From Lachnospiraceae bacterium MC2017 (GTDB taxonomy: Bacteria; Bacillota; Clostridia; Lachnospirales; Lachnospiraceae), in contig JNJK01000012.1 of NCBI GenBank assembly GCA_000701625.1, forward strand, positions 1-64,000: a DNA stretch of 64,000 nucleotides. Direction: 5' to 3'. The notes beneath the pieces are model-generated. The model saw only the letters and a program-made list of their open reading frames with translations. It did not search any database and had not been told where the DNA came from. Positions 52,892 through 61,689 of this stretch are shown one piece after another. Position 1 is the stretch's first letter, and every line of letters starts with the position of its first letter. Made by a program: the position numbers and the translations under genes.

Positions 52892-52932
52892 AAAAAGGTT
52901 GTGAAGAAAAATCGCTTCTTCACAACCTTTTT
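52892..52932. terminator. Bidirectional intrinsic terminator
   Basis: AAAAAGGTTGTGAAG and CTTCACAACCTTTTT form a 15-bp stem between the HIT gene and the convergent oxidoreductase. Confidence 0.9.
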
Positions 52933-53607
52933 TCACTTTTTTGCCAATTCTATCTGAACCAGATTTGTGTGCTGAGGATTGCCTTTACAAAGCGGAGTCG
53001 GATATGCCGTAGATGTAAGTACATTTATACATCCTCTCGTATCAACTCCTTCTTTATCCGGTGTATACCATGCGCCCTGCGCCATCGCTGCTGCGCCCTG
53101 ACAGATTCTTCCGGTTACTACCGCCGGTATCCTCACTCTGCCGCGTTCATTAAATACTTCTACCTTATCTCCGTTTTTAATGCCGCGCGCCTTTGCATCC
53201 ACCGGATGTATCCATACACCCGGCTTTTCCACCTCATCCTGCCACTCATTATTGTCATGAATTGAGTGTGCTCGACGTCTCGTATGCCACCCGATAAGCT
53301 GCAAAGGATATTTTCTACGCATAGGGTCTTCCGGTCCCTCCGGGCATGGGATATATTTCGGTATCGCAGATACTCCCGGTCTATCCATGTCATAAAGCCT
53401 TTTTGAAAAGATCTCGATTTTTCCGGAAGGTGTCGGGAACGGATGATTTACCGGATCTGCTATTTCCTTCTCGTATGCGACACACCTTATCTGTTTCTTA
53501 TACTGCCATCCACCTTCTCTACAAAATGTCTCATACTCGGGCAGTTCCGGTTCCATACCTCGAATATGTTCATAGTTTTCTTTTAACCAGACATTAAGCT
53601 CCGGTCG
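52933..53607 (-). pseudogene. C-terminal part of the molybdopterin oxidoreductase, after an in-frame TGA
   Basis: These codons continue, with no frame change, from the TGA at 53610-53608 that ends the upstream reading. They encode the last part of the large subunit, including the molybdopterin-dinucleotide-binding domain (FPTPSGKIEIFSKRLYDMD, GDKVEVFNERGRVRIPAVVT, and the ending CKGNPQHTNLVQIELAKK). An internal ATG at 53556 with GAGG could start a separate 207-residue product, but that would lack any active site. Most simply the gene is broken by a single nonsense change; readthrough is not excluded. Confidence 0.8.
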
Positions 53608-55737
53608 TCAATCGGTAAATGCTTCATATACTCCGAGCTTCCGTGCAACCTCTTTCATCCACTCCCACTCAAACCGGCATCCAAAGAAAGGGCGCAGCAC
53701 CTGATTATGCTTTAGATAATAATTTGTGCCCGCCCATGAACCGATTACATTTTCCCCTTCAAGGAAAGACGTGGCAGGAAGTACCAGATCCGAACATCTT
53801 GCGCTTGGTGTCATAAAGACATCTGAGCATATGATCATTTCACACTTAGAGTCATCACTAAGGATCCTCCGTGTATCATTGACATTACTATGCTGATTTA
53901 TGAGGATGTCGCTGGCCATGCTGAACAATACTTTTATATTACTATTCAGTTTCTTGACCCCACGCAGCCCATCCTCTTCAGGCATCATGTCGGTTCCCTT
54001 CTCTATTGCTTTTGTCCATAAAAATGTAGGTATCTTTCCGGGATACGGGTTTTTGACAGTATCCAGATAGTTCATCATCTTTTTATGCTCAGTTATCCTG
54101 CTGGTATTTCCGCAGCTGCTTCCTCCGCTGATACCCACATTTCCTGTGAGGCAGGAAAGCATCATCATGGCTCTTGCAGACTGTTCACCATTTCCATGTC
54201 GCTGAGCTCCAAATCCGGCATCTATGCAGGCAGGTTTTGTTGTGGCATATTCCCGTGCAAGCATTCTTATCCGATCTGCCTCAATACCTGTGATAGCTTC
54301 TGCCCATTCAGGTGTCTTCTTAATACCATCTTTTTTACCAAAAAGATATGCATGGTAGCTCTCCTCTGAGGGAACTCCCTCCGGCATATGATCCTCATCA
54401 AAGCCTATGCAGTAAGTGTCCATAAACTTCTGATCCTGCAGTCCCTCTTCAAAAATAACATATGCCATTGCATCCGCCAGTGCAGCATCAGTTGAAGGCC
54501 GCAGCGCAAACCATTCGTCCGCATAAGCAGCACCGGTCTGGCTGAGTCTCGGATCTATGACTATGATCTTTACGCCTTTCCTTTTTAGCTGTGACAGGTA
54601 GTAGTTTTTTTCCGATCCAAAAATAGTTTCTGCCGGATTACTTGACCATAGGATCATAAGCTTTGTGTCAAGCTGACATATCGCACTGTCACCTCCCAAA
54701 GCATTGCCGTACACGTAGTTGGATATAGCCGTAACACAGGCAGAACTGTAGGAATTGTACGCATCAAGATAACCACCTGTGAGACTCAGAAGCCGGCTCA
54801 TCATCTGACCCGGGTTCATAATGCCGCATACCCCCGTTCCGTACAGCAAAAATCGGCTTTCCGGACCATAAAGTTTCTGTGTGCGAGAGATACTTTCCGC
54901 GATCAGGTCAGTTGCCTCGCTCCAGCTTATCCTCTCAAATTTGCCGCTCCCTCTTTCTCCCATTCTTCTCATAGGATAACGGAGTCTGTCTGGATTTAAG
55001 TATGTCTTTCTATAACCTCTTCCACGGACACAGGCACGGATCTGCGGAGAATGATCTTCGCAGCAGTCTGATTCGATCTGAAGAATGCAGTTATCCTTAA
55101 CATGTGGACGGATAACACAAATACCTCCACAGTTATTCATTCCCCCTGTAGGAACGATCTTTTCGTTTTCAGTTTCAATTTTCGGATTCAGCTTAAAACT
55201 TCCACTACAAAAATCATCTTCTGCCGGCTCCCATTCACTTAATGTCTTTAAGAGATCTTCAAAATATGCCGTAATCCCGGAAAAAGCGTCCGTATAATCC
55301 AAAAGACTCCTGTATACTGCACGAAGTCCGATAAGCAGATAATTGTCCAAAAAATCGACAACTTCCTCTACACGAAGCGAAGTTGCTTCATCCGATGCGC
55401 CTATAAGATATCCTAGAAAGCGTAGCTGCTCACCGAGATAATCAGGAGGATTTCCCTCTATCCACTGAGGTTCATATCCCCATCTATGATAAATCTCAAT
55501 GATCTCAAGAGTTGTCCGATTCAACAGAACCTTTTCACCCATATATACAGATGCCCACAAAGGGGCATGGAAATCAGCATCCATTCCCCGAAAGCAGAAA
55601 TCGTAATTCAATTCCCACTCTCTTTGGCTATGAGATGACCAATCAGAGAACCCTCGACATATCTCTATGGCTTTTTCACGGCTTTCTAAAAAATCCGCGC
55701 CTCGTTTTATCCTATTTAGTATTGTTTTTCTATTCAT
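53608..55737 (-). CDS. TorD-like chaperone domain fused to a molybdopterin oxidoreductase (truncated by TGA)
   Basis: The 709-residue reading has two parts. Residues about 20-165 match the TorD/DmsD chaperone family (APLWASVYMGEK, EIYHRWGYEP, NPPDYLGEQLRFLGYLI). From about 200 it follows the DMSO-reductase family: NNCGGICVIRPHVKDN and RACVRGRGYRK (Cys 203, 207 and 236; the first cluster Cys seen in many relatives is not at the expected place), GKFERISWSEATDLIAE, the Mo-ligand region YNSYSSACVT (Ser 331 or 332) and VIDPRLSQTGAAYADEW. No Tat signal is present, so the enzyme is cytoplasmic. The position of the TGA (codon 710) suits a Gly in relatives. Electrons should come from the adjacent ferredoxin and FAD subunits. 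Substrate unknown. Confidence 0.88.
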   Translation of the reverse strand: MNRKTILNRIKRGADFLESREKAIEICRGFSDWSSHSQREWELNYDFCFRGMDADFHAPLWASVYMGEKVLLNRTTLEIIEIYHRWGYEPQWIEGNPPDYLGEQLRFLGYLIGASDEATSLRVEEVVDFLDNYLLIGLRAVYRSLLDYTDAFSGITAYFEDLLKTLSEWEPAEDDFCSGSFKLNPKIETENEKIVPTGGMNNCGGICVIRPHVKDNCILQIESDCCEDHSPQIRACVRGRGYRKTYLNPDRLRYPMRRMGERGSGKFERISWSEATDLIAESISRTQKLYGPESRFLLYGTGVCGIMNPGQMMSRLLSLTGGYLDAYNSYSSACVTAISNYVYGNALGGDSAICQLDTKLMILWSSNPAETIFGSEKNYYLSQLKRKGVKIIVIDPRLSQTGAAYADEWFALRPSTDAALADAMAYVIFEEGLQDQKFMDTYCIGFDEDHMPEGVPSEESYHAYLFGKKDGIKKTPEWAEAITGIEADRIRMLAREYATTKPACIDAGFGAQRHGNGEQSARAMMMLSCLTGNVGISGGSSCGNTSRITEHKKMMNYLDTVKNPYPGKIPTFLWTKAIEKGTDMMPEEDGLRGVKKLNSNIKVLFSMASDILINQHSNVNDTRRILSDDSKCEMIICSDVFMTPSARCSDLVLPATSFLEGENVIGSWAGTNYYLKHNQVLRPFFGCRFEWEWMKEVARKLGVYEAFTD

Positions 55738-55748
55738 GGCATCCCTCT

Positions 55749-56939
55749 TTAAAATGTCACAGGCACATTTCTCATTTCACTGATATCCCCCATTAGTACG
55801 ATGCCGCAAAGCTTTCCATCACGATAGAAGCTTTTACGATATGTCTGCATACCGCACTCATTGTGATTTACTCGAAACATGTGGTTCTGATCTTCTGAAT
55901 GACTGAAACACGATACTTCAGCGATAATCCCATCTTCTTCCTGTGTGCTTCCCGATGCAAAAAGTCCTATACCCATTGCTGTCAGTATCACCGGAAAATT
56001 TCCCACCCGGAATAAACGCATATCGTCAGTATGGACAGCATTATATCCTGCTGTATCACCGGATACTTTAGCAAATTTCCATAGACCGGGGTTTGGTATG
56101 CTGCACTGAACGCAGTCACCGGCAGTGAGGATATCCGGATCGCTTGTAACCAGATACTCATCGGCCAGCACCCCACGATCACATTGAATTCCGGATTCCT
56201 TTGCAGGAATGATCACAGGACGTACACCTGTAGAAAGCACTACGATTTCAGCTGGAAAAGTTCTTCCATCTAAAAGACGAACTCCTGTAACCGCCTCCTC
56301 TCCTGTAAGCTCAGATATCTGCACTCCTGTATGACATTCGATATCTATTCCTTCAATATGGCTTCTAAGCCGCTCTGATGCTTCTTCATCCAGTTGACGT
56401 GCCATGAGCCTGGGCGCCGCTTCCAAAATGGTACAATGAATCCCCATCTTGTGCAGTTCCCATGCCATTTCCATTCCGATGATCCCTCCGCCTATAAATA
56501 CTGCACGTTCAGCAGTCATGGCCTTTCGGCGTAAATTATGAAAATCACGGACTGTACGAAGTGTAAGAACACTCTTTTTATCTTTCCCCGGAATAGGCGG
56601 AACAAAGCAGGACGCACCAAGGGCATAGATACATTTCTTATATGGGCGCACTGTGCCGTCATCCAGTTTTACGATGTGTTTATCGCGATCTATCTCTGTC
56701 ACGCATCTGCCCTTTATAAGGTTGATCCTGTTTTCTTCGTACCAGTTGTCTTTTGCGGCATATATATTATTTTTTCTGAATCTCGCAAAATCCGTTTTAC
56801 TAAGGAGCGGTCTTAGATAAGTCTTTTCATTTTCTGCTCCGACCATTGTGATATCAGCAGAAGGATCTTCACGACGGATAGCAGATGCAGCAGAGAAACC
56901 AGCTATACCACTGCCCAGGATTAAATACTTATCACTCAT
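55749..56939 (-). CDS. FAD-dependent NAD(P)H oxidoreductase subunit
   Basis: The 396-residue protein has the pyridine-nucleotide disulphide oxidoreductase fold: FAD motif LILGSGIAGFSAASAIRRED, NAD(P) motif AVFIGGGIIGMEMAWELHKM and the late ILTAGDCVQCS. It resembles the NirB N-terminal or rubredoxin-reductase class, without redox-active Cys pair or thioredoxin motif. GGAGGAG precedes ATG 56939 inside the ferredoxin gene end (8-base overlap). It probably passes electrons from NAD(P)H to the ferredoxin and on to the molybdenum subunit, replacing the quinol-oxidising membrane anchor of Dms-type enzymes. Confidence 0.92.
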   Translation of the reverse strand: MSDKYLILGSGIAGFSAASAIRREDPSADITMVGAENEKTYLRPLLSKTDFARFRKNNIYAAKDNWYEENRINLIKGRCVTEIDRDKHIVKLDDGTVRPYKKCIYALGASCFVPPIPGKDKKSVLTLRTVRDFHNLRRKAMTAERAVFIGGGIIGMEMAWELHKMGIHCTILEAAPRLMARQLDEEASERLRSHIEGIDIECHTGVQISELTGEEAVTGVRLLDGRTFPAEIVVLSTGVRPVIIPAKESGIQCDRGVLADEYLVTSDPDILTAGDCVQCSIPNPGLWKFAKVSGDTAGYNAVHTDDMRLFRVGNFPVILTAMGIGLFASGSTQEEDGIIAEVSCFSHSEDQNHMFRVNHNECGMQTYRKSFYRDGKLCGIVLMGDISEMRNVPVTF

Positions 56940-57489
56940 TTTTCTCCTCCTTTTTCAAAACCAGGAGATTAGGTTTTGTGAGCTTAGGATCCGGCAAAAA
57001 AGGAAGTGCACTGGTGTACTTACTTTTTTCTTCTTCTGTCAGCGTATCCAGATCACCAAATCTCAGACAATGGGTTATGCACGCCTCCACACATAACGGC
57101 TGCTTTCCCTCCTGTCTTCTGTCAAAGCAGGCATCACATTTCATGGAACGCCCTGTCACATGGCTCAGTTTTGGAGCCCCATAAGGGCAGACCCACGTAC
57201 AGGTTCCGCATCCTATGCACATATTTTGGTCCGGAGCGATAGTTCCATCGCTCTGTTTATGCATAGCACCTGTAGGACAGTTTGCAGCACAAAGCGCAGC
57301 CGAACAATGATTGCAGGCGCCGGAATAGTGAACGGTCTGAAACTTTCCATTTTCGTCTGTGATCTCAAATGACTCTGCACGTCTGAAAAACAACCCCAAT
57401 TCCAGATCATGCCCATCCTTGCATGCCATCTGACAGGCATTGCAGCCAATGCACCGGGTTTGATCATATATAAATCCATAGGTCGCCAT
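56932..57489 (-). CDS. Four-cluster ferredoxin subunit (DmsB/HycB-like)
   Basis: The 185-residue protein has four Cys groups: CIGCNACQMACKDG, CNHCSAALCAANCPTGAM, CIGCGTCTWVCPYGAP and CDACFDRRQEGKQPLCVEAC. This suits a DmsB/NrfC-type electron-transfer subunit carrying up to four 4Fe-4S clusters. AGGAG precedes ATG 57489. It sits between the flavodoxin/SCP2 gene and the FAD gene, and its stop overlaps the FAD gene start. Confidence 0.95.
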   Translation of the reverse strand: MATYGFIYDQTRCIGCNACQMACKDGHDLELGLFFRRAESFEITDENGKFQTVHYSGACNHCSAALCAANCPTGAMHKQSDGTIAPDQNMCIGCGTCTWVCPYGAPKLSHVTGRSMKCDACFDRRQEGKQPLCVEACITHCLRFGDLDTLTEEEKSKYTSALPFLPDPKLTKPNLLVLKKEEKNE

Positions 57490-57523
57490 AATTCTAAACT
57501 CCTGACATCATTTTTAGCCTCAA

Positions 57524-57551
57524 AGGGCACCTGCAAATATGCAGATGCCCT
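57524..57551 (-). terminator. Stem-loop after the flavodoxin/SCP2 gene
   Basis: AGGGCAcCTGCA and TGCAGaTGCCCT (lower-case bases mismatched) form a strong stem. It lies between that gene and the ferredoxin gene, so it may reduce but not block read-through; the following minus-strand bases (CTTTGAGG) are only weakly U-rich. Confidence 0.5.
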
Positions 57552-57615
57552 GATATTCAACAACTCATTTCATTCAAATGTGTATAAGTTCAAACTGTTT
57601 TTGGAGCAGTCTTTT

Positions 57616-58638
57616 TTATACTAATTGCGGTTCCGGCTTTGCCGCTCCCTGAAAATTAAATACCGTATCCAGCATACGAAGCATGCGGAAATCTCCCTTT
57701 ACCTGCATCTCACCTGACATAAAAGCATTCTGGAAAGTAAGTTCTCCCTTTGTGATCTGATCAAGTTTTTCCTGCGTGAGCTTGCAAAGAACAGTCTGCT
57801 CATCACGCTTTTCATATGTTATATTCAGTACTTCATCATGTACTTCTATGATCATCGGCTTTCCCATTCCCTTGATCACAAACTGGTAAACTGCCTCAAA
57901 ACTACTCTGCGGTACGAAATGACTTCTAAAGGAAGCACTTATTACCTCATCCTCTGACTTACCATCATTCTTTAGAAGTGTTCGGAAGTGATCCGTCAGC
58001 TCACGGATATCCTCTTTCTGCTTCTGTACATAATTATCATCCGATGCATATCTGGAAAGCTGCTCTGTTTCCTGAGGGGTAAGGTCGATCGGCTCTCTGG
58101 TATTTACCATCTGTGTCATAGCCTGATTACTTGCAGGCAATGTAACAGTTCTCCTGGAAACCACTCTGTACAGATTTTCTGCTGCCTTTTCTATAAGCTT
58201 TATATATTCCTGATTGAGTTCAAATGCTACAGGATCACGCACATACGCCGAAAGACCATTGCATAATTTTCCTCCCAGAAGATCCCATGCTGACTGCAAT
58301 GTAAGAAGCCCCTGTCTCTCTCCAAAAGAAGTTGACATAACAACAGGCATCATATATATACCTGTCATTTTTTCCTTATTTCCGTAAAACCAGCAGGCAT
58401 CCAGAAATTCCGTCATATATCCGCCGATACCAAACCATTCGACCGTAGTCGCAAGTATCGCGCCGTCTGCGTCATTCAACGTACTTGGCAATGCTGTGAT
58501 CTTTCTCTTTTCATCATAAAGATTGATACGTTCAACCTGTACATTCAGTTCCTCCAAAACTGACTGCATCCTTGTCAGGACAAATAACGTGGGGTCCCCT
58601 ACAATTCCACGTCCTCCGTAATAAATATTTATTTTCAT
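57616..58638 (-). CDS. Flavodoxin-fold NAD(P)H oxidoreductase fused to an SCP2 domain
   Basis: The first 160 residues look like an NAD(P)H-dependent FMN reductase/flavodoxin-type fold: INIYYGGRGIVGDP, GAILATTVEWFGIGGYMTEF, PVVMSTSFGERQG. A middle linker follows (about 165-220). The C-terminal 110 residues match SCP2 sterol-binding domains (QFVIKGMGKPMIIEV, then FMSGEMQVKGDFRMLRMLDT). SCP2 domains bind hydrophobic ligands, so a substrate-delivery or lipid-linked role is possible. GGAGGAG precedes ATG 58638. First gene of the redox operon. Confidence 0.87.
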   Translation of the reverse strand: MKINIYYGGRGIVGDPTLFVLTRMQSVLEELNVQVERINLYDEKRKITALPSTLNDADGAILATTVEWFGIGGYMTEFLDACWFYGNKEKMTGIYMMPVVMSTSFGERQGLLTLQSAWDLLGGKLCNGLSAYVRDPVAFELNQEYIKLIEKAAENLYRVVSRRTVTLPASNQAMTQMVNTREPIDLTPQETEQLSRYASDDNYVQKQKEDIRELTDHFRTLLKNDGKSEDEVISASFRSHFVPQSSFEAVYQFVIKGMGKPMIIEVHDEVLNITYEKRDEQTVLCKLTQEKLDQITKGELTFQNAFMSGEMQVKGDFRMLRMLDTVFNFQGAAKPEPQLV

Positions 58639-58691
58639 TCCCTCTCCTCCATAAACATTGTCGGATGTCCGTTTTTAGCGAAATCAAAGAC

Positions 58692-59750
58692 CTAAATGTT
58701 GTCTGATGTCTGTTCTTCTCTCGTCTCTCCTTCAGGTTTTTTATAAAGAATAAATCCAAGCAAAAGACCCATGATCAGTCCACCGATATGTGCTGCATTG
58801 TCAATTCCATGAGCCATAAATCCGGAAAAAACACTATATGCTATGAGAAATCCTGCTCTGCCGACAGTCATATTTCCAAGTCTGCCTCGGTTTCGGATAA
58901 GTATAACGAACATCGCGCCAATAACCCCAAAGATCGCACCGCTCGCTCCGGCAGATACACTTGTATTATGGAGCAAAACCCCTGCTCCTATCGAAACCAT
59001 TGATGCTGAAAGGCCGCTAAGAATATATAAAAGCAAATATTTGCCGTGGCCTATCAGTTTTTCCACCCTTGAACCAAAGACTGCAAGTGACAACATATTT
59101 GCCCCAAGATGCTCTGCTCCAAAGTGAAGGAACATACAGGTAAAAAGCCTGTAAAACTGTGATTTTTCAAATACGTAGGGCGCATATAACGCACCAACCG
59201 ATACCATATATTCCAAGTTTGACACGGAACCGTACATGATAACTGCCAAAAACACGAGAATATTCAGCAATATAATGCACACCGTTACCGGTGCAGGATT
59301 TCGGAGCGTATGATTTATGATCCACTGTCCAACAGTCTGATATCCAACCTTTCGGTCAGCTGCCACATTAATAGCTTCTGCCAGTCCTTCCCTCAGACCA
59401 TCAAAATCACACATTCCATTATCAAAAATACACAGTCTCCTGCCTCTAAGATCGATCGCCCAGAAAAACTCATCGTTTCTGGCTATTTCCTGTACATTTG
59501 CAAGATTTTGCGTAAGAAAAAGCGAAAATACACTTATATTTGCGTATCCCTTTGCCTCAAACATTCTTCCTATCTGATTTTTTAACTGCTGATAAGTCGG
59601 AACATCTACTATGAACTGACGTCCATCGATAACAAGAATAGCCATCGCGAGATTATCTGCCACCCGGAAGAAAACATTGACCTGCGGCAACGATGACTGG
59701 AGGCGAGAGTATCCACGCTGTGTAAGAAATTCAGCAACTACTGCTTCCAA
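58692..59750 (-). CDS. Rhomboid intramembrane serine protease
   Basis: The start is TTG 59750 with AAAGGG six bases upstream. The 352-residue protein has an N-terminal soluble domain (about 1-150) and a six-helix rhomboid core: FLHFGAEHLGANMLSLAVFG, catalytic Ser in SAGASGAIFG and catalytic His in DNAAHIGGLIMGLLLGF. It lies 86 bases downstream of the FHA gene; rhomboids are sometimes found with pilus genes, but a functional link is not shown. Confidence 0.93.
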   Translation of the reverse strand: MEAVVAEFLTQRGYSRLQSSLPQVNVFFRVADNLAMAILVIDGRQFIVDVPTYQQLKNQIGRMFEAKGYANISVFSLFLTQNLANVQEIARNDEFFWAIDLRGRRLCIFDNGMCDFDGLREGLAEAINVAADRKVGYQTVGQWIINHTLRNPAPVTVCIILLNILVFLAVIMYGSVSNLEYMVSVGALYAPYVFEKSQFYRLFTCMFLHFGAEHLGANMLSLAVFGSRVEKLIGHGKYLLLYILSGLSASMVSIGAGVLLHNTSVSAGASGAIFGVIGAMFVILIRNRGRLGNMTVGRAGFLIAYSVFSGFMAHGIDNAAHIGGLIMGLLLGFILYKKPEGETREEQTSDNI

Positions 59751-59836
59751 TAGAAACCCTTTCCGGTTACTGTTTTTTATAAACAGCGGCCCTGTAAAAT
59801 ATCTATATAGATTTAATTCTACACTGATGATTTTTT

Positions 59837-61207
59837 TTATGCAAGGCGGAAGGTCATAGTAATATCAGCAAATGAAACTCTGTCTCCATCGCATATTTCT
59901 GCGATTTCTCCGGCTTTAAGCCTCCTGTCATTAAGAGTAGTGCCATTAGTAGAATGAAGATCTGACAGATAGTACTTTCCTCTGTCTTCTCTGATGCAGG
60001 CATGAATCCGGCTGACACCCCGGCTTTCTATTAGTCCGTCTGCTTTACCCCGCATCTTACCTATCGTATAAGTACTGCGGTTTATGCGAAAGTTTCTTTC
60101 CTCTCCATTTATTATCCCACTGAGTATCGGCCACATCTGCCGCTCGACGCATATATCAGAAAGCAGCACTGTTTCATTATTATCATCGATATCTGATTCT
60201 GCATCAGGTCTAAATGCAGGTTCCTCATATTCATCCAATAAAAATTCCGGAACTTCTTCCTTTTGACTTTTCTTATCAATAAAGTGAACTGCACCAAGTA
60301 TCGCCGCCGAAAAAAATACTGCTATACAAATCCCGGCGATCACATAGTCCCGGTCTGAAAGATTAAAATATTCAGTAATTCCGGGATTAAACAACAAAAA
60401 TGCATAAATTCCTGCAGCCGCTGCAGTCAGTAATAAGCACACGATTATCCCGCTCTCTGCCCTTTTTTTCCCGGCTTCCGGATCTTTTTCGACCTTTTCT
60501 TCCTCCTTCATGTAATAGTTTTCCCGTTCCTGTCTGAAATCCCATTCATCCTGTTTGGAAAATACCGGTTCTTCATGAAGTGTTTTCTCTACCCGCTTTA
60601 TATTGGCGATATCCAGATATGGCTGATCCATGTGAGGCAGGTCAATGTTCGATAGATTAGTGTTATACGATTCATCTTTTTCCGTGTCCTCCAATAGTTC
60701 ACCGGGATTACAAACACCATCACACACCCGATCAAACCACTGATATGCCATTTCAACCGCTTTCTCATCTTTTTGATCAACATGTTCCATAAGAAACTCT
60801 GCAAGCATTTCCGCACACTTACTTTCATACAAAGTAAGATCCGGATAATAACAAAAAACCGGTTCTCCCCGCTCCATATCCCACAGTATCCCCCTGGGAT
60901 TGAGCAGCAGGTCATCCGTACGCAAGAGATATCGTTCCAGTTCTTTCATCACCCCCGAAAGACAGCGAAAGATTTTGAGCAATTCTACATGCGAAATCAC
61001 ATTTCCTGAAAAAAAATCCTCCAGAGTCTGTCTGTTTCTCGCATCATAACTGTACCATGCCTGACCGTTAAGATACTTTACAGACATCTTTGCAAGACCC
61101 TGTATTGTATTTTTTATAACCATCTTTTCCTGAAATCCCGTCTGGTCATTTTCCTTCTTTACAGATAAAAATCTGCGTTCTGAATCCCGCCTGAACTCAA
61201 TTTCCAT
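59837..61207 (-). CDS. FHA-domain membrane protein of the Tad locus
   Basis: I use ATG 61207 with GGAGG seven bases upstream. The 456-residue protein has an N-terminal domain (about 1-190, DUF6382-like), two membrane helices near the middle (IVCLLLTAAAAGIYAFLLF, then YVIAGICIAVFFSAAILGAV) and a C-terminal FHA domain (about 370-450: TIGKMRGKADGLIESRGVSR, then LSDLHSTNGTTLNDR). FHA domains bind phosphothreonine, so the locus may respond to a Ser/Thr kinase. It overlaps the TadE-like gene by 11 bases. Confidence 0.9.
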   Translation of the reverse strand: MEIEFRRDSERRFLSVKKENDQTGFQEKMVIKNTIQGLAKMSVKYLNGQAWYSYDARNRQTLEDFFSGNVISHVELLKIFRCLSGVMKELERYLLRTDDLLLNPRGILWDMERGEPVFCYYPDLTLYESKCAEMLAEFLMEHVDQKDEKAVEMAYQWFDRVCDGVCNPGELLEDTEKDESYNTNLSNIDLPHMDQPYLDIANIKRVEKTLHEEPVFSKQDEWDFRQERENYYMKEEEKVEKDPEAGKKRAESGIIVCLLLTAAAAGIYAFLLFNPGITEYFNLSDRDYVIAGICIAVFFSAAILGAVHFIDKKSQKEEVPEFLLDEYEEPAFRPDAESDIDDNNETVLLSDICVERQMWPILSGIINGEERNFRINRSTYTIGKMRGKADGLIESRGVSRIHACIREDRGKYYLSDLHSTNGTTLNDRRLKAGEIAEICDGDRVSFADITMTFRLA

Positions 61208-61682
61208 CGCCTTGCCTCCTGTCGCTTCTCTTGCCAAGATCTTCCGCAGCATTTATCACTGTTCTGAATTCTTTTACATAACTTACAGGTTCTCTCCTGC
61301 TACAATGGCCCTCAGCTCTTATTTCTAACTCCTTAAATCCGGCCTCAGGTACGAGATTAACGCCTCCCGGAACTACAAATTCTCCTGTATACTTCACTTT
61401 TATGTCATGACCTGTAATTTCAACGTCTGTTTTGACATTTTTTGTTGATAGGAGTCTGCCTTCCAACGTTTCCTCACTTGTTGCTCTGACCTTTGACATA
61501 ACATCTCCATGTTCTGATGTAATCTCACAACCTCTTAGCGCTGCCTCATATGCCGATTCATCAAGCACTGTTCTGTCATGCAAAAAAAACATAGCATATA
61601 TACATATGACTATGACCATCATGATCAGTGGAAATAACAATGATGCTTCTATCGTTAGCGACCCTTTGTATTCTTTCTTCAT
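61197..61682 (-). CDS. TadE-like pseudopilin/assembly protein
   Basis: I use ATG 61682 with GAGGA upstream. The 161-residue protein starts with a short basic head and the TadE motif G-SLTIEASLLFPLIMMVIV, one hydrophobic helix, then a soluble domain. TadE-type proteins are processed minor pilins of Flp/Tad pili, made by the adjacent prepilin peptidase. It has an 8-base gap from the peptidase gene. Confidence 0.9.
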   Translation of the reverse strand: MKKEYKGSLTIEASLLFPLIMMVIVICIYAMFFLHDRTVLDESAYEAALRGCEITSEHGDVMSKVRATSEETLEGRLLSTKNVKTDVEITGHDIKVKYTGEFVVPGGVNLVPEAGFKELEIRAEGHCSRREPVSYVKEFRTVINAAEDLGKRSDRRQGDGN

Positions 61683-61689
61683 ATATTCC

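Noticed and set aside
53601-53610. TGA in the molybdenum subunit as a selenocysteine codon
   Set aside because: Selenocysteine in this family is the Mo ligand, which here is in the YNSYSSACVT region about 380 residues earlier and is Ser. The hairpin after the TGA is only six pairs and its loop starts too close to the stop for a typical bacterial SECIS. Other genes in the window end normally with TGA.
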